Shown one piece after another: positions 36,332 to 46,173 of a stretch of DNA of 64,000 bases. A program made the position numbers and the translations under genes. Source of the DNA: Kordia sp965283645 (GTDB taxonomy: Bacteria; Bacteroidota; Bacteroidia; Flavobacteriales; Flavobacteriaceae); assembly GCF_965283645.1 (NCBI RefSeq), contig NZ_CBDIPG010000001.1, positions 3,472,001 to 3,536,000 on the forward strand, given 5' to 3'. The notes under the pieces were generated by a model. It did not search any database. It was not told where the DNA came from and saw only the letters and a program-made list of their open reading frames with translations. The first letter of the stretch is position 1, and every line of letters starts with the position of its first letter.

Positions 36332-38107
36332 TTAATTCTTAATTTTTTTAACATAATACGAAGGATTTAGCCCAGTTTTGTTTTTAAACTCCTTAATAAA
36401 GGTGGTGGCACTTTTATATCCTATTTCTGTAGAAATTGCATGAATTGTATACGATCGAAAGACAGCATCTTCTTTAAGCTTTACCAAAACATAGTCAATT
36501 CTGAGTTTATTTAAGTATTGACTAAATGATTGTTTTTCAACCGCATTTAACGCTTGTGACAAATAGGTTGTATTTGTGTTTAATAATTTTGCTGTATTGT
36601 GTAATGTAGCATCTTGCGAAAGGAAAAATTGTGTTTCTTCTAAATCGTGTAATTTTTCGAGAATGAGTTTGGCTTTTTCATCTTTAATTTTTGAAACTTG
36701 CGATACTTCTTTAGACTTTTTCGACGCTTTATCCTTTGAAATGTCTTCAATAATGGCTAAAAACTTTTGTTCGTTTAACTTGGTTTTTTTGTGATATGAT
36801 AAAAAAACGAAAAGCACAATCAATAACAAGATGGCCGAAATGAACAAAATAATTCGTTTGTCCACTAAGCTTTGCGTTTTTTCATTTTCTAACTTCTCAT
36901 TTTTCATTTTCTGTTCATTCATATCATCTTCAAACAAAATTTCTTTGGCTAATGATTTTCGCTTATTCTTTGCGTCACTAACTTCTTTTTGTTTATGTAA
37001 ATAAAATATTTGCTTTTCTTTATCTCCTAAAATTTTGGAAATATCAATAGCCAATTCATACATTTCTACGGTCTTGTCAGTATTTGTTTGATTGCCAATA
37101 CGTTCAAAATTACTATCTAACAGCGCCAGCGCTTCATCGTATCTTTCTAGTTTATCATAATTTTTGGCGATAAAATAATTCGCAATAAATTTATTATTCT
37201 CCAAATCACTAAAATCACGCAACATATACTTTCCATCTTTCAAAAAACCGAGTGATTTATCGTAGCGTCCTTTTTTATAATAAATATGACCCAAGTTAAT
37301 ATTGAAATAAGCTTCGTGCTTTTCATCTTTTTTCTCTTTACTAAACCGAATTCCTTCGTTATTAATTTGTTCGGCTTCTTCAAGTCTGTTCAATTCAGAA
37401 AGTGCTAATCCTTTCCCTAAAGTGGCACTCAAATACGTTTCATCATATTGTGAAAAAGTAGTGCTATCTTCCTCTTTCATAATTGTTAACACGTTATTAA
37501 AATCTTTTAAGGCATCTTCAAACCGACGTAATTTTAAACGTGTATTTGCAATATTTGTCAGGCATAATATCTCATAAGGAGAATCTTCTATAAGGTTTGA
37601 TAATCTTTTTGCAGACAAATACGATTCAAGAGCTTCATCGTAATTTCCTATGACATACAAAGAGCTTCCTAATAGTGAATAACTAGAAATTCCTTGAAGC
37701 GTATCTTGTAATTTAGTTGCCAGTTTTACAGACAAACTTCCATAGCGTATAGCTTCATTATAATCAGATTTTAAATAATACATATACGTCATTTGAAAAC
37801 TAGAAAAATATTGAATTTCATAATCGTTTTCTTTTTTCCCTCTTTGTAAATAAGAATTGCAGTAAGCCAAGCCCAAAATAGTATCTTTTTTCTCTTGGAA
37901 AGTATCTACAATCAACTCTTCAATCGCATCTATAGAGTCAGATTCCGAAATAAACAATTGCATCGCTTGAGAAATTGAGACATTTGGTTTTTGGTTAGAC
38001 TCTTGTGCTGTTGCGCTGTAAGAAAAAAATGTAAAAGCACTCAGTATACTAATGTATAATGCCTGAACTCGAATCGTTGGTAGTGTGCAATAAATGCTTG
38101 TAATCAT
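36332..38107 (-). CDS. Membrane-anchored TPR sensor with AraC-type DNA-binding domain
   Basis: 591 residues. Order: a signal peptide or anchor (about 15-35, ending SATAQ), TPR repeats on the outer side (about 45-390, e.g. SLLGSSLYVIGNYDEALESY and INLGHIYYKKGRYDKSLGF), one membrane helix (about 414-436, IILFISAILLLIVLFVF), and an AraC/XylS-type HTH at the C-terminus (about 480-591, with TTYLSQALN and TTFIKEFKNKTGLNPSYY). This one-component design would sense a periplasmic signal and act on DNA directly. It lies upstream of the secreted protein gene and near the precursors. A close architectural twin sits at 54439-56217. Target genes are not known. Confidence 0.88.
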   Translation of the reverse strand: MITSIYCTLPTIRVQALYISILSAFTFFSYSATAQESNQKPNVSISQAMQLFISESDSIDAIEELIVDTFQEKKDTILGLAYCNSYLQRGKKENDYEIQYFSSFQMTYMYYLKSDYNEAIRYGSLSVKLATKLQDTLQGISSYSLLGSSLYVIGNYDEALESYLSAKRLSNLIEDSPYEILCLTNIANTRLKLRRFEDALKDFNNVLTIMKEEDSTTFSQYDETYLSATLGKGLALSELNRLEEAEQINNEGIRFSKEKKDEKHEAYFNINLGHIYYKKGRYDKSLGFLKDGKYMLRDFSDLENNKFIANYFIAKNYDKLERYDEALALLDSNFERIGNQTNTDKTVEMYELAIDISKILGDKEKQIFYLHKQKEVSDAKNKRKSLAKEILFEDDMNEQKMKNEKLENEKTQSLVDKRIILFISAILLLIVLFVFLSYHKKTKLNEQKFLAIIEDISKDKASKKSKEVSQVSKIKDEKAKLILEKLHDLEETQFFLSQDATLHNTAKLLNTNTTYLSQALNAVEKQSFSQYLNKLRIDYVLVKLKEDAVFRSYTIHAISTEIGYKSATTFIKEFKNKTGLNPSYYVKKIKN

Positions 38108-38397
38108 AACATAGGTTTGTAAGAAGTCGGCTCATAAAGTAATCAGAAATATACAATATATTCTTGAATCATATATTTGTTAACTGTTATTTTTTTTATA
38201 GTTTACAGCTTGTCGTATGAAAATCAAGGATTTTAAAATTCTGATGATGTACAAAGGTGAAAACAGTAAAAAAGACAGGTCATTTTATAGTAAATATTAA
38301 TTTCTACGCTTTTTTTTGGAATAGTAATTGCGTTACAACAATAAATTAACAAAAAGTAACAAGTATTTTATTATTTTTACAAACCTTTACATCAAAC

Positions 38398-39174
38398 ATG
38401 AAACGTACATTTACTATACTATGCTTGCTGGTATGCATTGCATCACAAGCGCAACAAAAAAATAATGCATTCAAATCTGGCGAATGGTTCAAATTTAGAA
38501 TCCACTACGGAATCATAAACGCGAGTTATGCCACACTAGAAGTTAAAGACGAATATCTTAATGGGAAAAGTGTATTTCATGTCGTTGGAAAAGGAAAAAC
38601 GACAGGATTTGCAAGTTGGTTTTTCAAAGTAGACGACAATTACGAAAGCTACTTTGACAAAGAAACTGGCACGCCATACAAATTCATCAGAAAAATTGAT
38701 GAAGGCGGACACACAAAAGATATTGAAATTGACTTCAATTACAACAAGCAAAAAGCTGTAGTTAACAACAAAAAACACAACACAAAAAAGGAGTACAACA
38801 TAGAAAAAGATGTGCAAGACATGGTTTCGGCGTTTTATTACTTGCGAAACAATTATGATGTTTCAGACATTAAAGTAGGAGAAGAAATTGTGTTGAATAT
38901 GTTTTTTGACAAAGAAAACTTCAAATTCAAGCTAAAATACTTAGGAGAAGAAGTAATGCGTACCAAATTTGGAAAAGTTGCTTGTCTAAAATTTAGACCG
39001 TACGTACAAGCTGGACGTGTTTTTAAGGAAAATGAAAGTTTAACATTATGGGTTTCTAATGATGAAAACAAAATTCCAATTCGTATCAAAGCGAAACTTG
39101 CTGTAGGTTCATTAAAAGCAGATTTAGATGCATTCAAAGGATTAAAGCATCCTTTCAAAATAATAGTAGATTAA
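38398..39174 (+). CDS. DUF3108 exported protein
   Basis: A 258-residue protein with a signal peptide (MKRTFTILCLLVCIASQAQ). The fold begins GEWFKFRIHYGIINASYATLEV and contains FYYLRNNYDVSDIKVGE and FRPYVQAGRVF, typical of DUF3108, a periplasmic beta-rich family of unknown biochemical role. It is the first gene of a tight run: the dioxygenase-like gene starts 6 bp after its stop and the M23 gene overlaps that by 4 bp. As I recall, this order is conserved in Flavobacteriaceae, which hints at a cell-envelope role. Confidence 0.85.
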   Translation: MKRTFTILCLLVCIASQAQQKNNAFKSGEWFKFRIHYGIINASYATLEVKDEYLNGKSVFHVVGKGKTTGFASWFFKVDDNYESYFDKETGTPYKFIRKIDEGGHTKDIEIDFNYNKQKAVVNNKKHNTKKEYNIEKDVQDMVSAFYYLRNNYDVSDIKVGEEIVLNMFFDKENFKFKLKYLGEEVMRTKFGKVACLKFRPYVQAGRVFKENESLTLWVSNDENKIPIRIKAKLAVGSLKADLDAFKGLKHPFKIIVD

Positions 39175-39180
39175 AGAAAT

Positions 39181-40146
39181 ATGGAAATTCCACCAGAAAT
39201 TGCGGAACGAATTGAAAAATTAGACAAGAAATACACAAATTCTGGGCAAGACTTAGGCTCATATCTTGACGGCTTATTGCATCAACGATATTTAACCTAT
39301 TGGGAATACATTCACTTAGATACCTTACTCAGTTTACAAATACCACGCACGTTTTTTCCTGATGAAGAAATCTTCATTATGTATCATCAAATCACTGAAT
39401 TATACTTCAAACTCATCATTCATGAGCAAAAGCAACTCATTGATGACAAACACCAAACGGCAGCATTTTTTACACAACGCATTCATCGAATCAACAATTA
39501 TTTCAAAGCATTAATATCTTCTTTCGAAATCATGATTAATGGTATGGAAAAAGAACAATTCTTAAACTATCGAATGTCGTTGTTGCCAGCTAGCGGGTTT
39601 CAATCCGCACAATACAGAATGATTGAATTGTATGCAACACCACTAGAAAACTTAGTGCATTATTCAGTACGAGATCAATTTTCAGTAGAAAACACCTTAG
39701 ACGATTTATACGAAAACATCTATTGGAAAAAAGGTGCAACAGATAGTGAAACAGGAGAAAAAACACTTACGTTAAAACAATTTGAATACAGATATACGCC
39801 ACGTTTCATGCGAATTGCCAATGAAGTTAAAATGAGCACAATATATCACCGTTATTTAGCGTTGCCTTCAGAAGTAAAACAAAACAAAAATTTAATTTCA
39901 GCATTAAAAAGTCTAGATTTAAACGCAAATGTCAATTGGCCATTAATGCATATGGGATCAGCATATCGCTACTTAAGACGTGAAAAAAAGACTATTGAAG
40001 CAACTGGTGGAACAAATTGGAGAGAATATTTACCGCCAAGTTTTCAGAAAGTCATCTTTTTTCCAGAAATTTGGAGCGAAAATGAAAAAAATGACTGGGG
40101 AAAAGAATGGGTAGACCATATCTTCAATACAGAAAGGAAACAATGA
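39181..40146 (+). CDS. Tryptophan 2,3-dioxygenase-family protein (second copy)
   Basis: A 321-residue paralogue of the enzyme at 32153-33097. The family landmarks are kept: FIMYHQITELYFK (distal His), PASGFQSAQYRMIE, MHMGSAYRYLRRE (candidate proximal haem His) and EATGGTNWREYL. It sits between an exported DUF3108 protein and an M23 peptidase rather than with catabolic genes. It overlaps the M23 gene by ATGA. It may be a true second dioxygenase or a relative with a different substrate; the sequence does not decide. Residue conservation suggests it binds haem and is not a pseudogene. Confidence 0.8.
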   Translation: MEIPPEIAERIEKLDKKYTNSGQDLGSYLDGLLHQRYLTYWEYIHLDTLLSLQIPRTFFPDEEIFIMYHQITELYFKLIIHEQKQLIDDKHQTAAFFTQRIHRINNYFKALISSFEIMINGMEKEQFLNYRMSLLPASGFQSAQYRMIELYATPLENLVHYSVRDQFSVENTLDDLYENIYWKKGATDSETGEKTLTLKQFEYRYTPRFMRIANEVKMSTIYHRYLALPSEVKQNKNLISALKSLDLNANVNWPLMHMGSAYRYLRREKKTIEATGGTNWREYLPPSFQKVIFFPEIWSENEKNDWGKEWVDHIFNTERKQ

Positions 40147-41435
40147 GAATAGGGAAAATTTTACTGCTTACACTACTGTTAATAGGTTTCAACGCATGTA
40201 AAGAAACCAAAGAGGAACCAAAAGAAACGGTACAGATAGAAGCGCCAGCTCCTGACCCGATGGAATTCGGATTTCACTTAAATGACTACGTTGTTGTAAA
40301 AGATACGGTGCGAAATGGAGATAGCTTTGGGAAAATTCTTGAAAAAAACAACATTGGCTACGGAACTGTTTTCAATATTGTAGAACAAACAAAAGACACA
40401 TTTGATATCAGTAGAATTACTGCTGGAAAACCATATACACTATTATGTACAAAAGATGATTCGCTTCAACGACCAGAATGTTTCATATACCAACCAAATA
40501 GTATTGATTATGTGGTGATAAAATTTAAAGACTCAATCAATGCGTATACGGAAAGTAAACCTGTCAAAATAGTAGAAAAAGAAACATCAGGTGTTATTAC
40601 AAGTTCGTTATCGGGTGCAATTGACGAAGCTGGCTTAAGTCAAAAATTAGTAGGTGAAATGTCTGATATTTATGCATGGACAATTGATTTCTTTCGTTTG
40701 CAAAAAGGAGATCAATACAAGCTTATTTATACCGAAAAATATATAAATGATACCACTTTCGTGGGAATTGAAAAAATAAAAGCGGCATACTTCAAACACA
40801 ACGACGAACCATTTTATGCCTTTGAATTTGAAACCGATAGCGTAAAACAAATTGTAGATTACTATGATGAAAATGCTAAAAACTTACGTCGTGCATTCCT
40901 AAAAGCACCTTTAATTTTTAAAAATATCCGTATCACATCACGATACAACTTACGAAGACGCATCAAACTATACGGAAACAGAATTAGAGCGCACAAAGGA
41001 ACAGACTTTGCCGCACCACGCGGAACACCAATTATTTCCACAGCCAATGGCGTTGTGGTTGAATCTGCGCGTAGAGGCGGAAACGGAAACTACGTAAAAG
41101 TAAAACACAACAGTACCTACACAACACAATACTTACACATGAAAAAGCGTAAAGTAAAAGTAGGCGACTTTGTAAAACAAGGAGACGTAATTGGTTGGGT
41201 TGGAATGACAGGAAACACTTCTGGTCCGCATGTATGTTATCGTTTCTGGAAAAATGGAAAACAAGTAGATCCATTCAAACAAAAACTACCCGACGCCGAT
41301 CCTATTGATGCAACACTAAAAGCATCCTATTTAGAACACATTAAACCGTTAAAAACTCAAATTGACGGCATTGAAGAAGTACCGCTTCCACCACAAGATA
41401 TTATAGAACAAGCACCAATAACTGCTATAAACTAA
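40143..41435 (+). CDS. M23-family peptidoglycan endopeptidase, lipoprotein
   Basis: 430 residues. The start is the ATG at 40143, overlapping the previous stop as ATGA; it gives a lipoprotein signal with Cys19 (LLIGFNAC). An N-terminal domain (about 40-260) precedes the LytM/M23 domain (about 270-380): H284 and D288 in HKGTDFAAPRGTP are two zinc ligands, and LHM (331-333) follows. The usual HxH is here H363-V-C365 (GPHVCYRFW), so the third metal ligand would be a cysteine. I believe this form is shared by flavobacterial relatives. It is expected to cut cross-links in the sacculus. pgi starts 5 bp later. Confidence 0.88.
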   Translation: MRIGKILLLTLLLIGFNACKETKEEPKETVQIEAPAPDPMEFGFHLNDYVVVKDTVRNGDSFGKILEKNNIGYGTVFNIVEQTKDTFDISRITAGKPYTLLCTKDDSLQRPECFIYQPNSIDYVVIKFKDSINAYTESKPVKIVEKETSGVITSSLSGAIDEAGLSQKLVGEMSDIYAWTIDFFRLQKGDQYKLIYTEKYINDTTFVGIEKIKAAYFKHNDEPFYAFEFETDSVKQIVDYYDENAKNLRRAFLKAPLIFKNIRITSRYNLRRRIKLYGNRIRAHKGTDFAAPRGTPIISTANGVVVESARRGGNGNYVKVKHNSTYTTQYLHMKKRKVKVGDFVKQGDVIGWVGMTGNTSGPHVCYRFWKNGKQVDPFKQKLPDADPIDATLKASYLEHIKPLKTQIDGIEEVPLPPQDIIEQAPITAIN

Positions 41436-41440
41436 AACTC

Positions 41441-43084
41441 ATGTTAACAAACATAAATCCCACAGAAACTGAAGTTTGGAATAAACTTCAGGAGCATTTC
41501 TATGCAACGAAATCGTTTGCGTTAAAAGAATATTTTAAAACTGATACCGAAAGAGCCAATCGTTTTTCAATTCAATGGAAAGATTTCTACGTAGATTATT
41601 CTAAAAATCGAATCTCACAAGAAACGATGGATTTATTGTTAGAATTAGCTGATGAAGTAAATTTAAAAGAAAACATTCAAAAATACTTCGATGGCGATAG
41701 TATTAATGAAACAGAAGGAAGAGCTGTGTTACATACCGCTTTGCGCGAAAAAGAAAATGCTAAAGTTGATGTAGACGGAAAAAATATCATTCCTGAAATA
41801 TATGAAGTAAAAGAAAAAATAAAACAATTCTCAGAAGCAGTCATTTCTGGAAGCAAAAAAGGACACACAGGAAAAGCTTTTACAGATGTTGTAAACATTG
41901 GTATTGGTGGTTCAGATTTAGGTCCGGCAATGGTAACAGAAGCATTACTGCACTACAAAAATCATTTAAATGTACATTTTGTATCCAATGTAGATGGCGA
42001 TCATGTACAAGAAGTAATTAAAAATTTAAACCCAGAAACTACTTTATTTGTCATTGTTTCTAAAACATTTACTACACAAGAAACGTTGACAAATGCAATG
42101 ACGATCAGAAAATGGTTTCTATCGCATGCGTCTGAAGAAGCAGTAGCAAAACACTTTGTGGCAGTATCTACAAATTTGGAAAAAATAAACGAATTCGGAA
42201 TTGCTTCTGAAAACGTATTTCCTATGTGGAATTGGGTTGGCGGACGTTTTTCATTATGGAGCGCCGTTGGTTTATCTATTAGTTTGGCAACAGGTTATGA
42301 CAACTTTGACAAACTATTAGCAGGCGCGCATGATATGGACGAACATTTTAAAACAGCTTCGTTTGATGAAAATATTCCTGTAGTTTTAGCATTGCTAAGT
42401 ATATGGTATAACAATTTTTATGGAGCCGAAAGTGAAGCCATCATTCCATATACACAATACTTACATCGTTTTGCGGCATACTTGCAACAAGGAATCATGG
42501 AAAGTAATGGTAAAAGTGTAGACAGAAAAGGAAATCGTGTCAATTACGAAACAGGAACACTTATTTGGGGTGAACCTGGGACAAATTCGCAACATGCATT
42601 TTTTCAACTCATTCATCAAGGTACAAAATTGATTCCTGCGGATTTCATTGGCTATGTACATTCATTAAAAACGAATGTAGACCATCATGAAAAATTAATG
42701 GCTAACTTCTTTGCACAAACAGAAGCATTACTAAACGGAAAAACTAAAGAAGAAGTTAATGCTGAGCTTACCGCAAAAGGTATGCAAGCTTCTGAGATAG
42801 AAAAATTACTTCCATATAAAATATTTGAAGGAAACAAACCTACAAACACCATCTTAATAGACAAACTAACACCTGAAAGTTTAGGTGCATTAATTGCACT
42901 ATATGAACACAAAATATTTGTACAAGGTGTTATTTGGAATATATTTAGTTACGATCAATGGGGAGTTGAGCTTGGAAAACAACTCGCAACTAAAATTTTA
43001 ACTGACATTAAGAGTCCTGAAATTACGGAACACGACAGTTCAACTTCAAATCTTTTGAGATTCTTTAAAGAAAAGAGAAAATAA
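41441..43084 (+). CDS. pgi: Glucose-6-phosphate isomerase
   Basis: Interconverts glucose-6-phosphate and fructose-6-phosphate in the cytosol. 547 residues, the normal length for the long bacterial PGI. Signatures: NIGIGGSDLGPAMVTEAL (phosphate site), VIVSKTFTTQETLTNA, MWNWVGGRFSLWSAVGLS, and the C-terminal KIFVQGVIWNIFSYDQWGVELGK with the catalytic lysine region. It is the last gene of the run beginning with DUF3108; the 5-bp gap suggests shared transcription although the function is unrelated. Confidence 0.97.
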   Translation: MLTNINPTETEVWNKLQEHFYATKSFALKEYFKTDTERANRFSIQWKDFYVDYSKNRISQETMDLLLELADEVNLKENIQKYFDGDSINETEGRAVLHTALREKENAKVDVDGKNIIPEIYEVKEKIKQFSEAVISGSKKGHTGKAFTDVVNIGIGGSDLGPAMVTEALLHYKNHLNVHFVSNVDGDHVQEVIKNLNPETTLFVIVSKTFTTQETLTNAMTIRKWFLSHASEEAVAKHFVAVSTNLEKINEFGIASENVFPMWNWVGGRFSLWSAVGLSISLATGYDNFDKLLAGAHDMDEHFKTASFDENIPVVLALLSIWYNNFYGAESEAIIPYTQYLHRFAAYLQQGIMESNGKSVDRKGNRVNYETGTLIWGEPGTNSQHAFFQLIHQGTKLIPADFIGYVHSLKTNVDHHEKLMANFFAQTEALLNGKTKEEVNAELTAKGMQASEIEKLLPYKIFEGNKPTNTILIDKLTPESLGALIALYEHKIFVQGVIWNIFSYDQWGVELGKQLATKILTDIKSPEITEHDSSTSNLLRFFKEKRK

Positions 43085-43144
43085 GTGTTAATAATTTAGT
43101 TTATATCTTAATTTACCACAAAACAATCAAATAAGTTAAAAGTG

Positions 43145-43175
43145 TATTTTTGAAGAAATGTTAAAATATTTAACA
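43145..43175 (+). promoter_or_regulatory. -7 box and inverted-repeat operator before a TonB receptor
   Basis: TATTTTTG (43145-43152) matches TAnnTTTG. Directly after it, TGTTAAA-ATA-TTTAACA (43159-43175) is a perfect inverted repeat at the expected transcript start, a good site for a repressor. No -33 TTTG is evident. Confidence 0.5.
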
Positions 43176-43240
43176 TTCGCTTAATGTATGCATGCACAAT
43201 AAATACGATTTTTGCGGCATTAAATAAACTAATAAAACTT

Positions 43241-46069
43241 ATGAAAACAATTTACAATTTGTTTCTAGTAGTGGCGATGTTCTTTGCAACATCAACTGCT
43301 TTTTCTCAAGGAACAATTACAGGTACAGTAGTAGATGGAGACCTTGGTCCATTACCAGGTGCAAGTGTAGTTGTGAAAGGAACAAAAAATGGAGCATCAA
43401 CCGACTTTGATGGGAAATTTAAATTAAACGTAACAACAGCTACGGGTACAATTGAAGTATCATACGTAGGGTTTGGAACTAAAACTGTTACATTCAACGT
43501 AACTGGTGGAACAAAAGATCTAGGAACTATTACGTTAGTTTCAGACAATTCATTAGATGAGGTAGTAATTGTTGGTGTAGTTGATATCGCGAAAGAGCGT
43601 GAAACTCCTGTTGCAGTTTCTACGATTAAAGCTGAAGAAATTGTTGAAAGATTAGGTAACCAAGAACTTCCTGAATTATTAAACGCTACACCTTCTGTAT
43701 ATGCTACAAAATCTGGTGGTGGATTTGGAGATTCAAGAATCAACATTCGTGGATTTGACCAAAGAAATACTGCGGTATTGATTAATGGTGTTCCTGTAAA
43801 CGACATGGAAAACGGAGCTGTTTTCTGGAGTAACTGGACTGGTTTGGCTGATGTTGCTTCTGCAATTCAAGTACAAAGAGGTTTAGGTTCTTCTAAATTA
43901 GCGATCTCATCTGTTGGTGGTACATTAAACATTGTAACAAAAACCACAGAAAGAAACGAAGGTGGATTTGTTGGAACTACATTAGGTAACGATAACTACT
44001 TAAAAACCATTGCTTCTTACTCGACAGGAAGAATGGACAACGGATTTGCATTCACTGGATTATTTAGTAGAACTGCTGGAGACGGATACATTAACGGAAC
44101 ATCTTTTACAGGATACAACTATTTCTTAGGATTTGGATGGACTGATGAAAATAGAAAACACGATATTCAGTTTAGTGTAACTGGAGCACCACAAGAGCAT
44201 GACCAAAGAACAACAAGTTTCTTTAACATGGCAACACTTGGCGACTACTTACAATATGGTAAAAAATATAACTACAACCACGGTACATTAAATGGTGAAG
44301 ACTTTGGATGGAGAAAGAACTTCTATCACAAACCAGTAGTATCTTTAAACTGGGATTGGAATATTTCTGAAAAAACTAAATTATCTACATCATTATATGC
44401 TTCATGGGGACGTGGAGGAGGAACAGGAGATTTAGGTAGACTAAATGGAAGTTTCGCTAGTTCTAGTAAATTCAGAGATCCAAATACAGGAGTTGTGTTA
44501 TGGGATAAAATCATAGCTTCAAACTCAGGAACGCCAACAACATTTGGTACGGACGCTCCTTTTGCAGCACAACCAGATTTCCAAACAGGAACTCAAATCG
44601 TTAACAATCCAAACATCAGTACAAGTGATTTACCTGGTGTTCAAAGAAGAAACGGATTTGTAAGAAGAGCTTCTATAAACTCTCATAACTGGTATGGAGT
44701 ATTGGCAAACCTTAACACTGAATTAAACGAAACCTTAACGTTAGATGTTGGTCTTGATTTAAGAAGTTACAAAGGATTCCACTACAGAAGATTAGACAAT
44801 TTATTAGGTGCTGACGGATATAGAGATAATGCAGATGTAAACAATCCGTTCATTATTCAATCAACTACATACAGTTCTAGTTTTTCTTCAATCGTAAATG
44901 TATTTAAAGACATTGATGATGAAAATAAAATTGACTACTACAACACAGGTTTAGTACGTTGGGCAGGAGTATTTGGACAATTAGAATATAAAAAAGAAGC
45001 AATCTCTGCTTTTGTTCAGTTTGGAGCATCTAACCAAGGGTTCAAAAGAGAAGATTTCTTTAACTACTTAAATTCAGATCCAAATCAAGTTACAGATTGG
45101 GAAAACATCTTAGGTGGAAACATTAAAGGTGGATTAAACTATAACATTGACGAAAATCATAACGTTTATGGTAACGTTGGATACTACTCTAAGCAGCCAT
45201 TATTTGATGCAGTTTATGTTAATTTCCGAAATGAATTAAACACTGATTACAGAAACGAAAAAGTATTCGGAGCTGAATTAGGATACGGTTTCAAAAACGA
45301 AAACTTAAACGTAAGTGTAAACATATACAGAACTTCTTGGAATGATAGATTCATTACTGTAGCAAAAACATTTGATACACAAGGTGATGGTTTAGGTGGA
45401 GACAATACTGATAATAACGAAGATGATGATGTACAAGGAACAGCAAACATTAGTGGTGTTGAGCAAGTACACATGGGAGTTGAATTTGAAGCTACTTACA
45501 AGCCTACATCATACTTAACATTCAGAGGAATGACTTCTTTTGGAAACTGGGAATACAAAGGAAATCCTTCTGGAAACGCATTTGATGACAACCAAAACTT
45601 ACTTGGACAAACAGAATTAGTTTTAGATGGAGTTAAAGTTGGTGATGCTGCACAAATGACCTCTAGATTAGCAGTAATTGTTGAGCCAGTTGAGCGTTTA
45701 AAATTTGATGTTGCTTGGTTTAGAGCTGACAACTTATACGCAAACTTTAACGCGGATGAATTTGCTGATACAGAAGATGATAACATTACAGTTGCTGATA
45801 ATGGAGGAACACAATTAGAATTGCCAGCTTATAACTTATTTGATGCTGGAGTATCTTTCAAAATGTTAGTTGGAAAAGAAAAAAGTAACTCAATCAACTT
45901 CCGATTGAACATCAATAACTTATTTGATACAGAATACATTGCTGAATCAGCGACAAATGATCCTGCTGACTCAGATCCTGCAAATAATTATGATGGCGTT
46001 AACGTAAGTAACAAAGTATTCTTCGGATTTGGAAGAACGTGGAACTTTAGTGTACGTTACAACTTCTAA
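43241..46069 (+). CDS. TonB-dependent receptor with carboxypeptidase-regulatory-like domain
   Basis: 942 residues. I chose the ATG at 43241 because a signal peptide follows at once (MKTIYNLFLVVAMFF, cleavage near AFSQ). A regulatory-like beta domain spans about 25-110 (GTITGTVVD, DFDGKFKLNV). The plug starts near 125 with INIRGFDQRNTAVLINGVPV and continues with VQRGLGSSKLAISSVGGTLNIVT. The barrel ends NFSVRYNF with terminal Phe. It lacks an adjacent SusD gene, so it is not a typical glycan Sus pair; the substrate is unknown. It is monocistronic, with an operator-like repeat upstream and a strong terminator after it. Confidence 0.9.
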   Translation: MKTIYNLFLVVAMFFATSTAFSQGTITGTVVDGDLGPLPGASVVVKGTKNGASTDFDGKFKLNVTTATGTIEVSYVGFGTKTVTFNVTGGTKDLGTITLVSDNSLDEVVIVGVVDIAKERETPVAVSTIKAEEIVERLGNQELPELLNATPSVYATKSGGGFGDSRINIRGFDQRNTAVLINGVPVNDMENGAVFWSNWTGLADVASAIQVQRGLGSSKLAISSVGGTLNIVTKTTERNEGGFVGTTLGNDNYLKTIASYSTGRMDNGFAFTGLFSRTAGDGYINGTSFTGYNYFLGFGWTDENRKHDIQFSVTGAPQEHDQRTTSFFNMATLGDYLQYGKKYNYNHGTLNGEDFGWRKNFYHKPVVSLNWDWNISEKTKLSTSLYASWGRGGGTGDLGRLNGSFASSSKFRDPNTGVVLWDKIIASNSGTPTTFGTDAPFAAQPDFQTGTQIVNNPNISTSDLPGVQRRNGFVRRASINSHNWYGVLANLNTELNETLTLDVGLDLRSYKGFHYRRLDNLLGADGYRDNADVNNPFIIQSTTYSSSFSSIVNVFKDIDDENKIDYYNTGLVRWAGVFGQLEYKKEAISAFVQFGASNQGFKREDFFNYLNSDPNQVTDWENILGGNIKGGLNYNIDENHNVYGNVGYYSKQPLFDAVYVNFRNELNTDYRNEKVFGAELGYGFKNENLNVSVNIYRTSWNDRFITVAKTFDTQGDGLGGDNTDNNEDDDVQGTANISGVEQVHMGVEFEATYKPTSYLTFRGMTSFGNWEYKGNPSGNAFDDNQNLLGQTELVLDGVKVGDAAQMTSRLAVIVEPVERLKFDVAWFRADNLYANFNADEFADTEDDNITVADNGGTQLELPAYNLFDAGVSFKMLVGKEKSNSINFRLNINNLFDTEYIAESATNDPADSDPANNYDGVNVSNKVFFGFGRTWNFSVRYNF

Positions 46070-46092
46070 GCAATTAGAAAATATATAAATAC

Positions 46093-46127
46093 AAAAGCCC
46101 TGCTGAACTAACTCAGCAGGGCTTTTT
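46093..46127 (+). terminator. Intrinsic terminator of the TonB receptor gene
   Basis: AAAAGCCCTGCTGA / TCAGCAGGGCTTTT: a 14-bp stem, 6-nt loop, T run. One of the strongest hairpins in the window. Confidence 0.92.
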
Positions 46128-46143
46128 GTTTCATAAAAATAAG

Positions 46144-46151
46144 TACCTTTG
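46144..46151 (+). promoter_or_regulatory. -7 box for the small membrane protein gene
   Basis: TACCTTTG matches TAnnTTTG and lies 23 bp before the ATG at 46174, giving a very short 5' UTR. Its upstream part overlaps the preceding terminator. Confidence 0.5.
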
Positions 46152-46173
46152 TATATCAACTAAAAATAAACTT

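Noticed and set aside
33743..38107. Complete lanthipeptide gene cluster
   Set aside because: No LanB-, LanC-, LanM-, C39-peptidase- or radical-SAM-like gene is present near the precursors, so only orphan precursors are claimed.
43241..46069. SusC/SusD polysaccharide locus
   Set aside because: The receptor has a regulatory-like N-terminus, but no SusD-like lipoprotein or glycosidase gene is adjacent, so no glycan locus is claimed.
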